64,000 bases of DNA from JAIQFL01 sp035501495. GTDB taxonomy: Bacteria > Acidobacteriota > Terriglobia > Bryobacterales > Bryobacteraceae. Positions 6,907-16,132 of the stretch are shown piece after piece (position 1 is the first letter of the stretch; every line of letters begins with the position of its first letter). The notes under the pieces were generated by a model, which ran no database searches, was not told the origin of the DNA, and saw nothing but the letters and a program-made list of their open reading frames with translations. The position numbers and the translations under genes are program-made. The DNA lies in assembly GCA_035501495.1 (NCBI GenBank), contig DATJWB010000038.1:1-64000 (forward strand), written 5' to 3'.

Positions 6907-9900
6907 ATGAAACTGTCGTCGGCGCTCGCGTCGCAATTTGACGTCGGTGTCCGCTCCCGCGGCGCCAGCTATTTCCGCTCCGGAGCCGTTCGCATCGAAA
7001 GGGGCTCCGACACGGAAGTCGAAGCCAAGGTCCGCGGATCGCGAACCTACGACGTGGACATTACCTGGGACGGGCGTTCCCTTGGACTGTTCTGCGACTG
7101 TCCGTATTTCGAGACGGGAGGCCCGTGCAAGCACCTTTGGGCGACCATTCTGGCTGCCGATGCCAAGGACTACATCAGCAAGATCACCCGATTCGATCCA
7201 AGGTCCGTGCGGCTGGACCGCGATGCGGAAGCGGAGGGTGAGGACGAAGATTTCGGCGGCGGGGATGACTTCGACGGGGAAGACGAAGACGATCCAACCG
7301 AATCGCTCGATTACCGCGGCCCCGGTCAACGCTACCATCAGCTTCCATCGCGGACGGCGCTCCCTGCTCCGAAGCCGGCCTTTGTCCCGCAGCCGCCCCA
7401 GCCCGCATGGAAGCGGCAACTTCCGGAAGTTCCTTCCGGCGTCGCGCGCGCTTCCTGGCCGGTTGGCCGCGAATTGCAGTACCTCGTCAAGGTCTCGGAA
7501 AGCGCCCAGGAGTCCTGCGTGGTAGTCCACCTCTCGACCCGCGAACCGAAGCGCGGAGGCGGTTGGAAGCCGCTCGGCCCACTCCAGGCAACTCGAGATA
7601 CGATCGGGGCGATATCGGACCCTTTGGACCGCGAGATTGTGGGGCTTCTGGCCGGTTGCTCGAATCACCAGGAGTGGTATGGCCTTCACCAGTCGATCCC
7701 CTCCAGCTATCGCTTGCAGAACGAATTCGCGGCCATGGCGATGCCGCTGATTGCCGGCACCGGCCGCTGCTCCCTGTATCCGGCCCCGGGCACTGGTGAG
7801 GAAGTGCCACTGGTTTGGGACGATGGCGAGCCTTGGCGCTTCCACTTACGGTTAACCCGGCCCGCACCTGGAAAATACGCTGTCACGGGGTGCCTGCGCC
7901 GGGGCGATGAAGAGATGGGCCTGCAAAGTGCCACCCTGGTCGCCGGCGGTCTGGTGTTCACGGGGGATCGCATTGCGCGCCTGGCGGACGGCGCGCCCAA
8001 GGAGTGGATCTCGGCGCTCCGGCGGACTGCGTCGATCGAAGCCCAGGAAGAAGAGCTCAACTCCCTGCTGACGGCGCTCATTGAGCACCCCGTGGCCGTG
8101 CCCCTGGAGCTTCCCGAAGATCTCCGTTACGAGGAAGTCCAGGCCGCGCCGCGCCCTTGCCTCACCATTCGAACTTCGCGACGGAATGAGTGGGAGCAGG
8201 AACGGATGCGCGGAGAGCTTTCCTTCGAATACATGGGTACACGCATCCCGAGCCATCATCCCGGCAAGGGCATCTTTGACGCCGCCTTGCGCCGGTATAC
8301 GCTGCGCGACGAATCGGCGGAACAGGCCGCGAAGGCGCATTTGGTGCAGCTCGGGCTCACCGAGGAGGCTGCCGGCTGGCAGTCGGAAACGCCCACCTTC
8401 CGGGTGGCTCCCAAGCGCCTGCCGGAAGTGGTGCGCGCCTGCGTCGAGGCGGGCTGGCATATCGAGGCCGAGGGTAAGACCTTCCGGCGCCCCGGCGCCA
8501 TGAACGTGCGGGTCTCTTCGGGCGTGGATTGGTTCGAGCTTCACGGCGAGGTGGATTATGGCGGCTTCACCGCCAGGCTTCCCGCCCTGTTGGCGGCGCT
8601 GCGCCGCGGTGAGAACGTGGTCCGGCTGGATGACGGCACCTACGGTCTGCTGCCGGAAGAGTGGCTGAGCCGTTTCGGTCACTTCGCTTCGGTGGGGACC
8701 GCCGAGGACGATCACCTGCGGTTCCGCCGCAATCAGACGGGAGTGCTCGACGCACTGCTGGCGGCCCAGCCCGAAATCAACTGCGACGAGGCCTTCTCGC
8801 GTGCTCGTGACGAGCTGCAGTCGTTTGCGGGGATCAGCTCGGGGGAACAGCCCGCGGGATTCGTGGGTCAGTTGCGCGAATATCAGCGCGACGGCCTGGC
8901 CTGGATGGAGTTTCTGCGCCGTTTCGGGTTCGGCGGCTGCCTGGCCGACGACATGGGCGTCGGTAAGACCGCGCAGGTGCTTGCCCAGCTTGAAGCGCGG
9001 CGCGCGTCGCATTGGAATGGGGGCAGCGGCGGACCCGGCGGGCCGGGCGGTCCGTCGCTCGTGGTGGTGCCGAAGTCTCTGGTGTTCAACTGGAAACAGG
9101 AAGCTGCCCGCTTCACACCGCAGCTTCGGGTGCTCGACCACACGGGACTCTCCCGCGATGCATCCAACTTCGCGGATTATGACCTGATCCTCACCACCTA
9201 CGGAACGCTGCGCCGAGACGCCGCGGAGTTCAAAGATGTCGAGTTCGACTACATCGTGCTGGATGAGGCGCAGGCGATCAAGAACCCCAATACCGAGTCC
9301 GCCAAGGCGGCTCGCCTGCTGCGCGGCCGCTATCGGCTGGCACTCAGCGGAACTCCCGTCGAGAATCACTTGGGCGAGCTCTGGAGCATTTTCGAATTCC
9401 TGAACCCGGGCATGTTGGGCGCTGCCCGAGTTCTGAAACTGGCGGGTGTTGCGGGCCGCAACCCCAACGTGGAAACCCGCAAGATGCTGGCCCATGCGCT
9501 GCGGCCCTTCATCCTGCGGCGGACCAAGGAGCAGGTGGCGCGCGAGTTGCCGGCCAAGTCCGAGCAGACGATCTTCTGTGAACTCGAGCCTCCCCAGCGG
9601 AAGCTCTACAACGAGCTGCGCGCCCACTATCGCAATAAGCTGCTGTCGGCAGTGGACGCTCGCGGACTGGCCAAGTCCAAGATCCAGGTGCTGGAAGCGT
9701 TGCTGCGGTTGCGACAGGCGGCTTGTCATCCCGGCTTGCTGGACCCCAAGCGTACGGCCGATGCCAGCGCCAAGCTCGACATGCTGATCGACCGCCTGGC
9801 GGAAATTGTGGACGAAGGGCACAAGGCCCTGGTTTTCTCGCAGTTCACCAGCATGCTGGCGATTGTACAAGACCGCCTGGAGGCCGCCGGAATCGAATAT

Positions 9901-10272
9901 GAATACCTGGACGGGTCAACCACCGACCGCCAGAAGCACGTCGAGCACTTCCAGACGGACCCGGCTTGTGGCGTGTTCCTGATCAGTTTGAAAGCGGGAG
10001 GGTTGGGTTTGAACCTGACCGCGGCGGAGTATGTTTTTCTGCTCGATCCGTGGTGGAATCCGGCGGTCGAGGCGCAGGCGGTGGATCGCGCCCACCGGAT
10101 CGGCCAGACGCAACAGGTGTTCGCCTACAGGCTGATCGCCCGCGATACGGTCGAAGAGAAGGTTCTGGAACTCCAGAATTCCAAGCGGGAATTGGTTGCC
10201 GCGATCATCGGCGAGGACAACAGCCTGATTCGGAATCTGCAGCGGGAAGACCTGGAACTGTTGCTGTCGTAA
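6907..10272 (+). CDS. SWIM zinc-finger SNF2/RapA-family DNA-dependent ATPase
   Basis: The 1121-aa superfamily 2 protein has an N-terminal SWIM finger (C63, C65, C74, H76 in CDCPYFETGGPCKHLW) and an acidic linker near 95-125. A long middle region is typical of bacterial SNF2 proteins, and the helicase core starts near residue 655. Walker A is DDMGVGKT (K687), motif II is DEAQ (786-789), motif III is ALSGTPVENHLGELWSIFEF and the C-terminal motif VI is DRAHRIGQ (from 1060). All motifs are intact. It contains a Gly/Pro-rich low-complexity insert (GGSGGPGGPGGP) between motifs I and Ia. Such proteins remodel DNA-protein complexes or RNA polymerase; the precise target is unknown. It stands alone on its strand. 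Confidence 0.93.
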   Translation: MKLSSALASQFDVGVRSRGASYFRSGAVRIERGSDTEVEAKVRGSRTYDVDITWDGRSLGLFCDCPYFETGGPCKHLWATILAADAKDYISKITRFDPRSVRLDRDAEAEGEDEDFGGGDDFDGEDEDDPTESLDYRGPGQRYHQLPSRTALPAPKPAFVPQPPQPAWKRQLPEVPSGVARASWPVGRELQYLVKVSESAQESCVVVHLSTREPKRGGGWKPLGPLQATRDTIGAISDPLDREIVGLLAGCSNHQEWYGLHQSIPSSYRLQNEFAAMAMPLIAGTGRCSLYPAPGTGEEVPLVWDDGEPWRFHLRLTRPAPGKYAVTGCLRRGDEEMGLQSATLVAGGLVFTGDRIARLADGAPKEWISALRRTASIEAQEEELNSLLTALIEHPVAVPLELPEDLRYEEVQAAPRPCLTIRTSRRNEWEQERMRGELSFEYMGTRIPSHHPGKGIFDAALRRYTLRDESAEQAAKAHLVQLGLTEEAAGWQSETPTFRVAPKRLPEVVRACVEAGWHIEAEGKTFRRPGAMNVRVSSGVDWFELHGEVDYGGFTARLPALLAALRRGENVVRLDDGTYGLLPEEWLSRFGHFASVGTAEDDHLRFRRNQTGVLDALLAAQPEINCDEAFSRARDELQSFAGISSGEQPAGFVGQLREYQRDGLAWMEFLRRFGFGGCLADDMGVGKTAQVLAQLEARRASHWNGGSGGPGGPGGPSLVVVPKSLVFNWKQEAARFTPQLRVLDHTGLSRDASNFADYDLILTTYGTLRRDAAEFKDVEFDYIVLDEAQAIKNPNTESAKAARLLRGRYRLALSGTPVENHLGELWSIFEFLNPGMLGAARVLKLAGVAGRNPNVETRKMLAHALRPFILRRTKEQVARELPAKSEQTIFCELEPPQRKLYNELRAHYRNKLLSAVDARGLAKSKIQVLEALLRLRQAACHPGLLDPKRTADASAKLDMLIDRLAEIVDEGHKALVFSQFTSMLAIVQDRLEAAGIEYEYLDGSTTDRQKHVEHFQTDPACGVFLISLKAGGLGLNLTAAEYVFLLDPWWNPAVEAQAVDRAHRIGQTQQVFAYRLIARDTVEEKVLELQNSKRELVAAIIGEDNSLIRNLQREDLELLLS

Positions 10273-10448
10273 AGTATGTTGGTACTCCTACCGATGAGAT
10301 AATTGACATTCAGGGTGTGGCAATAAGCACCACTGTGTTACTATGAAACGGTACAGGCTGACCACAGGTAGGACGTGGACAAAGAGCCAGGCGAACTGGT
10401 TGCTCCGGCCGGTCGTTTGGCTTTGGGCTCTGGCGCGGATTTCTCCCG

Positions 10449-11687
10449 ATGTCACTTAGGGTGCGCCGCTTTGCTATGAACAGGTTACAGGTATCCTCCG
10501 CCTTTTTCCCCATCCCATATGTGTTGTGCCTCGTGCTGGCTGCAGGACTGGCCTTTGGAGCCACTCCGACCAGGAGCAAACGCAAGTATCACCCGACCGT
10601 CGTGCACAAGACGGCCTTGACTGTTACCCCAGCCGTACCACATAGTGCTGCAATCCACAAAGCCATCGTCCAGACACCACGATCCGGCAGTGTAACGGCT
10701 CCGGTAATCGCGGGCGGTCCCTGGACCGAGCCGACCTACGCGGACTCGACCGTGGGCGACAACGTGGATGGCGAGGATCTCGACGTGCGGCGCGCCGCGG
10801 TTGAGGCCCTCGGGGCTTTTAACGGGTCGGTAGTGGTGGCCGATCCGGCCACAGGGCGCGTGCTCACCATGGTCAACCAGAAGATTGCGCTCGGCACAGG
10901 ATTTCAGCCATGCTCCACCGTCAAGCTGTCGGTCGCGTTGGCGGGGCTCAGCGAGAAAGCCATCGAGTCTTCGACCAGGGTGCGGTTGGGGGGCGCGCGC
11001 ATGGACCTGACGTACGCCTTGGCGCACTCGAACAACCTGTATTTCGCCACGTTGGGAGAGAAGCTGGGATTCGAGAAGGTCAGCTATTACTCCCACCTGT
11101 TCGGTTACGGAGAAAAGGCGGGGTTGAACATCCTTGGCGAGCAGCCTGGTCGTTATCCTTCCGCCCCTCCCAGGAATGGCGGGGTAGGGATGCTGACCAG
11201 CTTTGGTGAGGAGATTTCCCAAACGCCGCTCCAACTGGCAGCCCTGATGAGCGCTATCGCCAACGGCGGCACGCTGTACTATCTGCAGTATCCGCGGAAC
11301 CAGGCGGAAATCCAGTCATTCGTTCCGCGCGTCAAGCGCCGGCTGGACATCGATGGTCTGATTCCCGAGATCGTGCCCGGAATGCGGGGAGCGGTGGAGT
11401 TCGGCACGGCGCATCGGGCGCGGGAGGACGGCGTCATCGCCGGCAAGACCGGGACCTGCAGCGAGAACCACACCCACCTGGGATGGTTCGGATCGTTCAA
11501 TGACGAAGGCCCGCGCAAACTGGTGGTGGTGGTTCTCCTGACCGGAGGGCGGCCCGCGATCGGCCCGCTGGCTGCCGGAATTGCCGGCGACATTTACCGC
11601 CGGCTGGGCGCTCAGAACTACTTCGCCAAAGCGGTTCCCATCACGCCGGCGGCACTGATCTCGAGCCAGGCCTGCTGCCGGCAGTAA
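10449..11687 (+). CDS. Short penicillin-binding transpeptidase-domain protein
   Basis: The 412-residue exported protein has a signal/anchor (about 17-37, FPIPYVLCLVLAAGLAFG), a low-complexity linker and one transpeptidase domain. The serine motif is STVK (S156/K159 from this start), the second motif is HSNN and the third is AGKTGTC (K333). It lacks the N-terminal dimerisation domain of class B PBPs and is much shorter than mrdA at 56050, so it could be a minor PBP, a BlaR-type sensor relative or a class D-like enzyme. An alternative ATG is at 10476. The 176-bp gap before it holds TTGACA at 10303, with no convincing -10 partner. Confidence 0.85.
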   Translation: MSLRVRRFAMNRLQVSSAFFPIPYVLCLVLAAGLAFGATPTRSKRKYHPTVVHKTALTVTPAVPHSAAIHKAIVQTPRSGSVTAPVIAGGPWTEPTYADSTVGDNVDGEDLDVRRAAVEALGAFNGSVVVADPATGRVLTMVNQKIALGTGFQPCSTVKLSVALAGLSEKAIESSTRVRLGGARMDLTYALAHSNNLYFATLGEKLGFEKVSYYSHLFGYGEKAGLNILGEQPGRYPSAPPRNGGVGMLTSFGEEISQTPLQLAALMSAIANGGTLYYLQYPRNQAEIQSFVPRVKRRLDIDGLIPEIVPGMRGAVEFGTAHRAREDGVIAGKTGTCSENHTHLGWFGSFNDEGPRKLVVVVLLTGGRPAIGPLAAGIAGDIYRRLGAQNYFAKAVPITPAALISSQACCRQ

Positions 11688-11733
11688 CCCTCGGAATTTA
11701 GAGAAAGTCTGCCGCCCCATCCCACCTAATTTC

Positions 11734-12903
11734 ATGGGGATGGCGCCCGCGGCGCTGGCTGCAATCATCTTCTTCGGCATTCTCACCCTCTGGGTGCCGG
11801 CCTATTACCCGATCGCGGTCTTTCAGGCTGCGACCTTCGCGTTGGCGAGTGTCGCGGCGTGGCGCGGCCGGCACTCTCTGCCGCGGTTTGCCTGGCCGGC
11901 CGTACCTTTCGCCTGCGGCGTCCTGTGGGGGGTAATCCAGTGGATCAGCGGCCACACGGCCTATGGTTTTCAGACCAGGTTGGCCATCCTGAAGTGGGCG
12001 GCGTTCCTGTGTGTGTTTCTCCTGGGGACGTCGTGGTTTCGCGAAGCAGGCACGCGGCACCGGTTCCTCTCCGCGATGCTCTGGTTCGGATTTCTGTTGT
12101 CGATCCTCGCCACCGTCCAGAGCTTCAGCGCGAAGGGCAGAGTATTCTGGCTCTTTGAAACGCCTTACACCGATTTCGTGATGGGGCCGATGCTTTCGAG
12201 CAACGACTACGCCGCCTTCATCGAAGCCCTGCTGCCGGCCGCCCTATATGAGGCCATGTGCCGCCGGCGAGGCACCTTGCTCCACAGCACGATGGCCGCC
12301 GTCATGTACGCGTCCGTGATTGTCTCCGCATCGCGAGCCGGCGTGGCGTTGACGACGGCCGAGATGGTGCTGGTGCCCCTGCTCGTGTGGGTCCGGCGGG
12401 AGCCCATAGGCGCGTCAACGGGCGTTCGCTCGCTACGCATCGCCATCCTGGTAGTGGTCCTGGTAGCGGTGGTGGGAGCGGGACCCCTGTGGAACCGGAT
12501 TCTCGAACCCGACCCTATGGCGGGGCGGCGGGAATTCGCGCAATCCTCCTGGCAGATGGCAATCTCTCACCCGTGGATGGGGGTCGGGCTTGGGACGTGG
12601 TCCACCGTCTATCCGGCTTACGCCTTGGTCGATTTAGGGATGACCGTTAACGAGGCTCATGACGACTGGCTCCAATGGACGGCTGAGGGCGGTTTTCCCT
12701 TCGGGGTGATGATGGTGTCCCTGTTCCTCTGGTCTCTTCGTCCGGCATTCCGTTCGGTCTGGGGTTTGGGGGTGATTGCGGTGTTCCTGCACGCCCTGGT
12801 GGACTACCCGTTCGCGCGGCCGGCGCTCGGGGCGTGGCCGATTCTCGTCCTGTCGATGATTGCCGCTTCCGAAGGCGGGCGGAAGCACGTTGGCCGGCCG
12901 TGA
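11734..12903 (+). CDS. O-antigen ligase/polymerase-like membrane protein (Wzy_C)
   Basis: The 389-aa polytopic membrane protein has about ten hydrophobic segments and the family's signature region in the second half: WMGVGLGTWSTVYPAY followed by NEAHDDWLQWTAEGGF, in which the H of NEAHDDWLQ is the conserved catalytic-loop histidine of O-antigen ligases. It would join or polymerise surface polysaccharide at the outer face of the inner membrane. No glycosyltransferases are beside it. It follows the short PBP gene by 46 bp on the same strand and may be cotranscribed. Confidence 0.85.
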   Translation: MGMAPAALAAIIFFGILTLWVPAYYPIAVFQAATFALASVAAWRGRHSLPRFAWPAVPFACGVLWGVIQWISGHTAYGFQTRLAILKWAAFLCVFLLGTSWFREAGTRHRFLSAMLWFGFLLSILATVQSFSAKGRVFWLFETPYTDFVMGPMLSSNDYAAFIEALLPAALYEAMCRRRGTLLHSTMAAVMYASVIVSASRAGVALTTAEMVLVPLLVWVRREPIGASTGVRSLRIAILVVVLVAVVGAGPLWNRILEPDPMAGRREFAQSSWQMAISHPWMGVGLGTWSTVYPAYALVDLGMTVNEAHDDWLQWTAEGGFPFGVMMVSLFLWSLRPAFRSVWGLGVIAVFLHALVDYPFARPALGAWPILVLSMIAASEGGRKHVGRP

Positions 12904-12951
12904 AAGGCGTTATACTACTCGCTGGCCGTCACACTGGCGAGGGGATCCCTT

Positions 12952-13962
12952 ATGAGCGCGGTTCACGCCACAATCTCGCACCTTAACGGCCAGCTCGGGG
13001 AACGCGCCGAGCTGGCTCACGAATGCCTCTACTACATGACGATGATGCGCGAAATGGAGGACCGCATTGAGCGCAAACTTTATCGCCAGGGGAAGATCGT
13101 AGGCGGTGTGTACGTTGGACGCGGTCAGGAAGCCATCCCGGTCGGCACCGCCCTGCTGGCCACCGAGGACGATGTCCTGCTGCCCTCCCACCGGGACATG
13201 GCTGTGCTGCTGATTCGCGGCGTGCCTGCCCGCCGCATCTTCGCCCAGTACATGGGCCGCATGGGCGGACTCACGCGCGGCCGCGAAGGCAACATGCACA
13301 TGGGCGACCTGAAGCTCCGCCTGGTGTCGATCATCAGCGCGCTGGCCGCCACCGTGCCGGTAGCCGCCGGCGCCGCCCTTGCGCTGCGTTACCAGGGTAA
13401 GAATGGGGTGGCTTTCAGCTATTTCGGCGACGGTGCTACCAGCCGCGGGACTTGGCACGAAGGCGTGAATTTCGCCACCGTGCAGAAGCTGCCGGTGATC
13501 TTTATCTGCAACAACAACCAGTACGCCTACTCCACGCCCCTCAACGCCCAGATGGCCTGTGCTAACGTGGCCGACCGCGGCCCGGCGTACAACATGCCCG
13601 CCGAGATCGTGGATGGCAACGACGTGCTGGCGATTCACGCCGCCACACAGCGCGCGGTAGCGCATGCCCGCTCCGGCGCCGGTCCTTACCTGATCGAGTG
13701 CAAGACCTTCCGCATGACCGGCCACTCCGCGCACGACGCTGCTCACTACGTTCCTCCCGGCATGTTCGAGGAGTGGGCCAAGCTCGACCCCATCACCCGC
13801 CTGCAGGACAAGATGCTGGGGGAGGGCTGGGCGGACCAGAACGCCCTCGACGAGATGCGATCGTCCATTCTGCGGGACATCGATGAGGCCGTAGCATGGG
13901 CCGAACAGAGTCCTCATCCCGATCCCGCGACACTGGTTTCGGACGTCTACGAGAACTCGTGA
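12952..13962 (+). CDS. pdhA: 2-oxoacid/pyruvate dehydrogenase E1 component, alpha subunit
   Basis: The 336-residue thiamine-diphosphate-dependent subunit carries the motif GDGATSRGTWHEGVNFA and NNNQYAYS further on, plus the phosphorylation-loop region RMTGHSAHDAAHYVP. It decarboxylates a 2-oxoacid (pyruvate, acetoin or branched-chain) together with the beta subunit encoded 2 bp downstream. Sequence alone does not separate PdhA from AcoA or BkdA; the symbol is the most general choice. The E2 and E3 genes are absent from the window, so they must be elsewhere. Confidence 0.9.
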   Translation: MSAVHATISHLNGQLGERAELAHECLYYMTMMREMEDRIERKLYRQGKIVGGVYVGRGQEAIPVGTALLATEDDVLLPSHRDMAVLLIRGVPARRIFAQYMGRMGGLTRGREGNMHMGDLKLRLVSIISALAATVPVAAGAALALRYQGKNGVAFSYFGDGATSRGTWHEGVNFATVQKLPVIFICNNNQYAYSTPLNAQMACANVADRGPAYNMPAEIVDGNDVLAIHAATQRAVAHARSGAGPYLIECKTFRMTGHSAHDAAHYVPPGMFEEWAKLDPITRLQDKMLGEGWADQNALDEMRSSILRDIDEAVAWAEQSPHPDPATLVSDVYENS

Positions 13963-13964
13963 GC

Positions 13965-14936
13965 ATGTCCACAACCTACCTGGAAGCCATCCGCGAAGGT
14001 CTTTGGGAGGAGATGGAGCGCGACCCCAACGTGTTCCTGCTGGGGGAGGACATCGGTGTGTACGGCGGCGCGTTCAAAGTCACCGCCGGATTCGTCGAAC
14101 GGTTCGGGGAACGGCGCGTGGTGGATACGCCCATCTCCGAGGAGGCCATCGTGGGCGCGGCCATCGGGGCTTCCTACATGGGGTTGCGGCCGGTGGCCGA
14201 GATGCAGTTCGCCGACTTCATCTCCTGCGGCTTCGACCAGATCGTGAACTTTGCCGCCAAGAGTCGTTACCGCTGGGACGCTCCGGTGCCCATCGTGATC
14301 CGCGCGCCTTCCGGTGGCGGGATTCACGGCGGGCCCTTCCATTCGCAGAATCCGGAAATGTGGTTCGTCAAGACTCCCGGTCTGAAGGTGGTCTGCCCGG
14401 CGACGGCTTACGATGCCAAGGGCCTGATCAAGTCGGCGATCCGCGATAACGATCCGGTCCTCTTCTTCGAGCACAAGGGCCTCTACCGCAAGATCAAGGA
14501 GGATCTTCCGGCGAGCGAGTACACCGTTCCGATCGGCAAGGCCAAGGTGATCCGCGAAGGCCGGGATCTCAGCATCATCACCTACGGCGCGATGGTTTGG
14601 GTGGCTCTCGAGGCGGCGGACAAGCTGGAGGAAGAAGGGGCGTCCGTGGAAGTGGTGGACCTCCGCACGCTCCAGCCGCTGGATCGCGAGACGGTACTGG
14701 AGAGCGTGCGGAAGACTTCGAAGGTATTGCTGCTGCATGAAGACACGCGCACCGGCGGCATGGCGGGCGAATTGGCCGTCAGCATCACCGAGAGCGCGTT
14801 CGAGTACCTGGACGCTCCGATTGTGCGCGTGACGGCTCCGGACACGCCCGTTCCGTACAGCGCGGCATTGGAGGACGAGTTCCTGCCGAATGCCGAAAAA
14901 GTGATCGAAAAGGCCCGCTGGCTCTTCCGATATTGA
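13965..14936 (+). CDS. pdhB: 2-oxoacid/pyruvate dehydrogenase E1 component, beta subunit
   Basis: This 323-aa partner of the alpha subunit shows the expected blocks LGEDIGVYGGAFKVT, DTPISEEAIVGAAIG, the cofactor-pocket region RPVAEMQFADF and the C-terminal transketolase-like domain (ITYGAMVWVALEAA, DLRTLQPLDRETVLESV). I chose ATG 13965, two bases after the alpha stop. Upstream in-frame starts inside the alpha gene add non-homologous residues. The tight spacing implies translational coupling and 1:1 production. Confidence 0.93.
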   Translation: MSTTYLEAIREGLWEEMERDPNVFLLGEDIGVYGGAFKVTAGFVERFGERRVVDTPISEEAIVGAAIGASYMGLRPVAEMQFADFISCGFDQIVNFAAKSRYRWDAPVPIVIRAPSGGGIHGGPFHSQNPEMWFVKTPGLKVVCPATAYDAKGLIKSAIRDNDPVLFFEHKGLYRKIKEDLPASEYTVPIGKAKVIREGRDLSIITYGAMVWVALEAADKLEEEGASVEVVDLRTLQPLDRETVLESVRKTSKVLLLHEDTRTGGMAGELAVSITESAFEYLDAPIVRVTAPDTPVPYSAALEDEFLPNAEKVIEKARWLFRY

Positions 14937-14939
14937 CGA

Positions 14940-14980
14940 GGCGCAGGCACTCCTGCCTGTACCCATGGGCCGTCGGCCCA
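14940..14980 (+). terminator. Paired hairpins after pdhB, including dispersed element copy B
   Basis: Just after the pdhB stop, GGCGCAGGCACTCCTGCCTG folds as CAGGC/GCCTG and is copy B of the dispersed element. It is followed by TGGGCC-GTC-GGCCCA (14966-14980), a perfect 6-bp stem. They lie between convergent genes and plausibly stop transcription from both sides, but there is no U-tract. Confidence 0.4.
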
Positions 14981-15006
14981 CCGAAATTCATGAAAACCCG
15001 TGCCGG

Positions 15007-16077
15007 CTACGCGATATGTGCCCCGCGTGTCGCTACATACACCGCGTACAACGACTGGCTGGCGGCCATGAACAGCCGATTGCGGTGCGCTCCACCGAAA
15101 CAGATGTTGGCACAGATCTCCGGCAGCAGGATCGCACCAATGCGCTCGCCGCCCGGCGAGAAGACGTGCACTCCGTCGTATCCCGCGCCCACCCAGCCGG
15201 CACCCGTCCAGATGTTGCCGTCGATATCCGCGCGAATGCCGTCGGCCAATCCTCCCGAGGTCGATTTGCCTTTCCACTCCATCGAGATGAACTGCTTGCC
15301 GTTGCGCAGCTTGCCATCGGCTACGTCGAACACCTTGATGATGTTGGGGGCTTCGGGGTAGTGCGTGGATCCGGTGTCGCAGATGTAGAGCTTCTTGTAG
15401 TCGGGCGAGAAACAGAGGCCGTTCGGCTTGAACAGTTCGTTGGTCACCAGGTCCATCTTGCCGGTCTTGGGGTCGAGCCGGTACACCGCCTCCTTGATTT
15501 CCAGCGGCGCCTTGGTGCCCTCGTACTCCCCCAGAATCCCGTAACCGGGATCGGTGAACCAGATGCCGCCGTCCGGGTGGACCACGATGTCGTTCGGCGC
15601 ATTCAGCTTCTTTCCCTGCCACTGGTCCGCCAACACCGTGACCTCGCCGTTGGGCTCGTACCGGACCACGCGTCGCGTGACATGCTCGCACGAAAGCAGC
15701 CGGCCTTCGTAATCGAAGGTGTTGCCGTTGGAGTAGTTCGAGGGCTTGTGCAGCACGCTGAAATGGCCGTCTTCCTCCAGCCACCGGAGTTGCCGGTTGT
15801 TGGGAATGTCGCTGAACACCAGGTAGCCGCCCGCCCCGCTCCACGCCGGCCCCTCAGCCCACAGAGTCCCGGTATATAGCCGCTGGATGGTCGTGTTGCC
15901 GACCTTGTACTTCCCAAAGCGCTGGTCCAGCACTATGATGTCGGGATCGGGATAGTGGATCGGCTCCTTCCCGCTCCAGTCGCGTTGCGTCTGTGCGGCG
16001 GCGGCCCCCAGACCCGTGCCGGCGGCCGCCAGTTTCAGAAATGATCGGCGTAGCAACGTTCGATGTAACGCGCTCAT
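15007..16077 (-). CDS. SMP-30/gluconolactonase-family exported protein
   Basis: The 356-residue protein has a Tat-like leader (LLRRSFLKLAAAGTGLGAAA) and a six-bladed beta-propeller of the SMP-30/gluconolactonase/LRE family. Diagnostic blocks are WAEGPAW near the metal-binding Glu, LNAPNDIVVHPDGGIWFTDP with the conserved Asn and Asp, and PNGLCFSPDYKKLYICDTG. It probably opens a sugar lactone in the periplasm using a divalent metal. It is transcribed away from the SDR gene start region, and its stop faces pdhB. The next gene upstream on this strand is an SDR 55 bp away, so both may belong to one sugar-oxidation operon. Confidence 0.88.
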   Translation of the reverse strand: MSALHRTLLRRSFLKLAAAGTGLGAAAAQTQRDWSGKEPIHYPDPDIIVLDQRFGKYKVGNTTIQRLYTGTLWAEGPAWSGAGGYLVFSDIPNNRQLRWLEEDGHFSVLHKPSNYSNGNTFDYEGRLLSCEHVTRRVVRYEPNGEVTVLADQWQGKKLNAPNDIVVHPDGGIWFTDPGYGILGEYEGTKAPLEIKEAVYRLDPKTGKMDLVTNELFKPNGLCFSPDYKKLYICDTGSTHYPEAPNIIKVFDVADGKLRNGKQFISMEWKGKSTSGGLADGIRADIDGNIWTGAGWVGAGYDGVHVFSPGGERIGAILLPEICANICFGGAHRNRLFMAASQSLYAVYVATRGAHIA

Positions 16078-16132
16078 GGTGGCTCCTCGCTTCGATTTCG
16101 GGCAGTTCCGAAGTATACATCGGAACCGCGCG

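Noticed and set aside
7852..9870. A 672-codon minus-strand frame inside the SNF2 gene
   Set aside because: Antisense shadow caused by GC-rich third positions; no start signal and no domain.
10303..10327. TTGACA at 10303 as a promoter for the short PBP gene
   Set aside because: No -10-like hexamer at 16-18 bp spacing; only the -35 matches.
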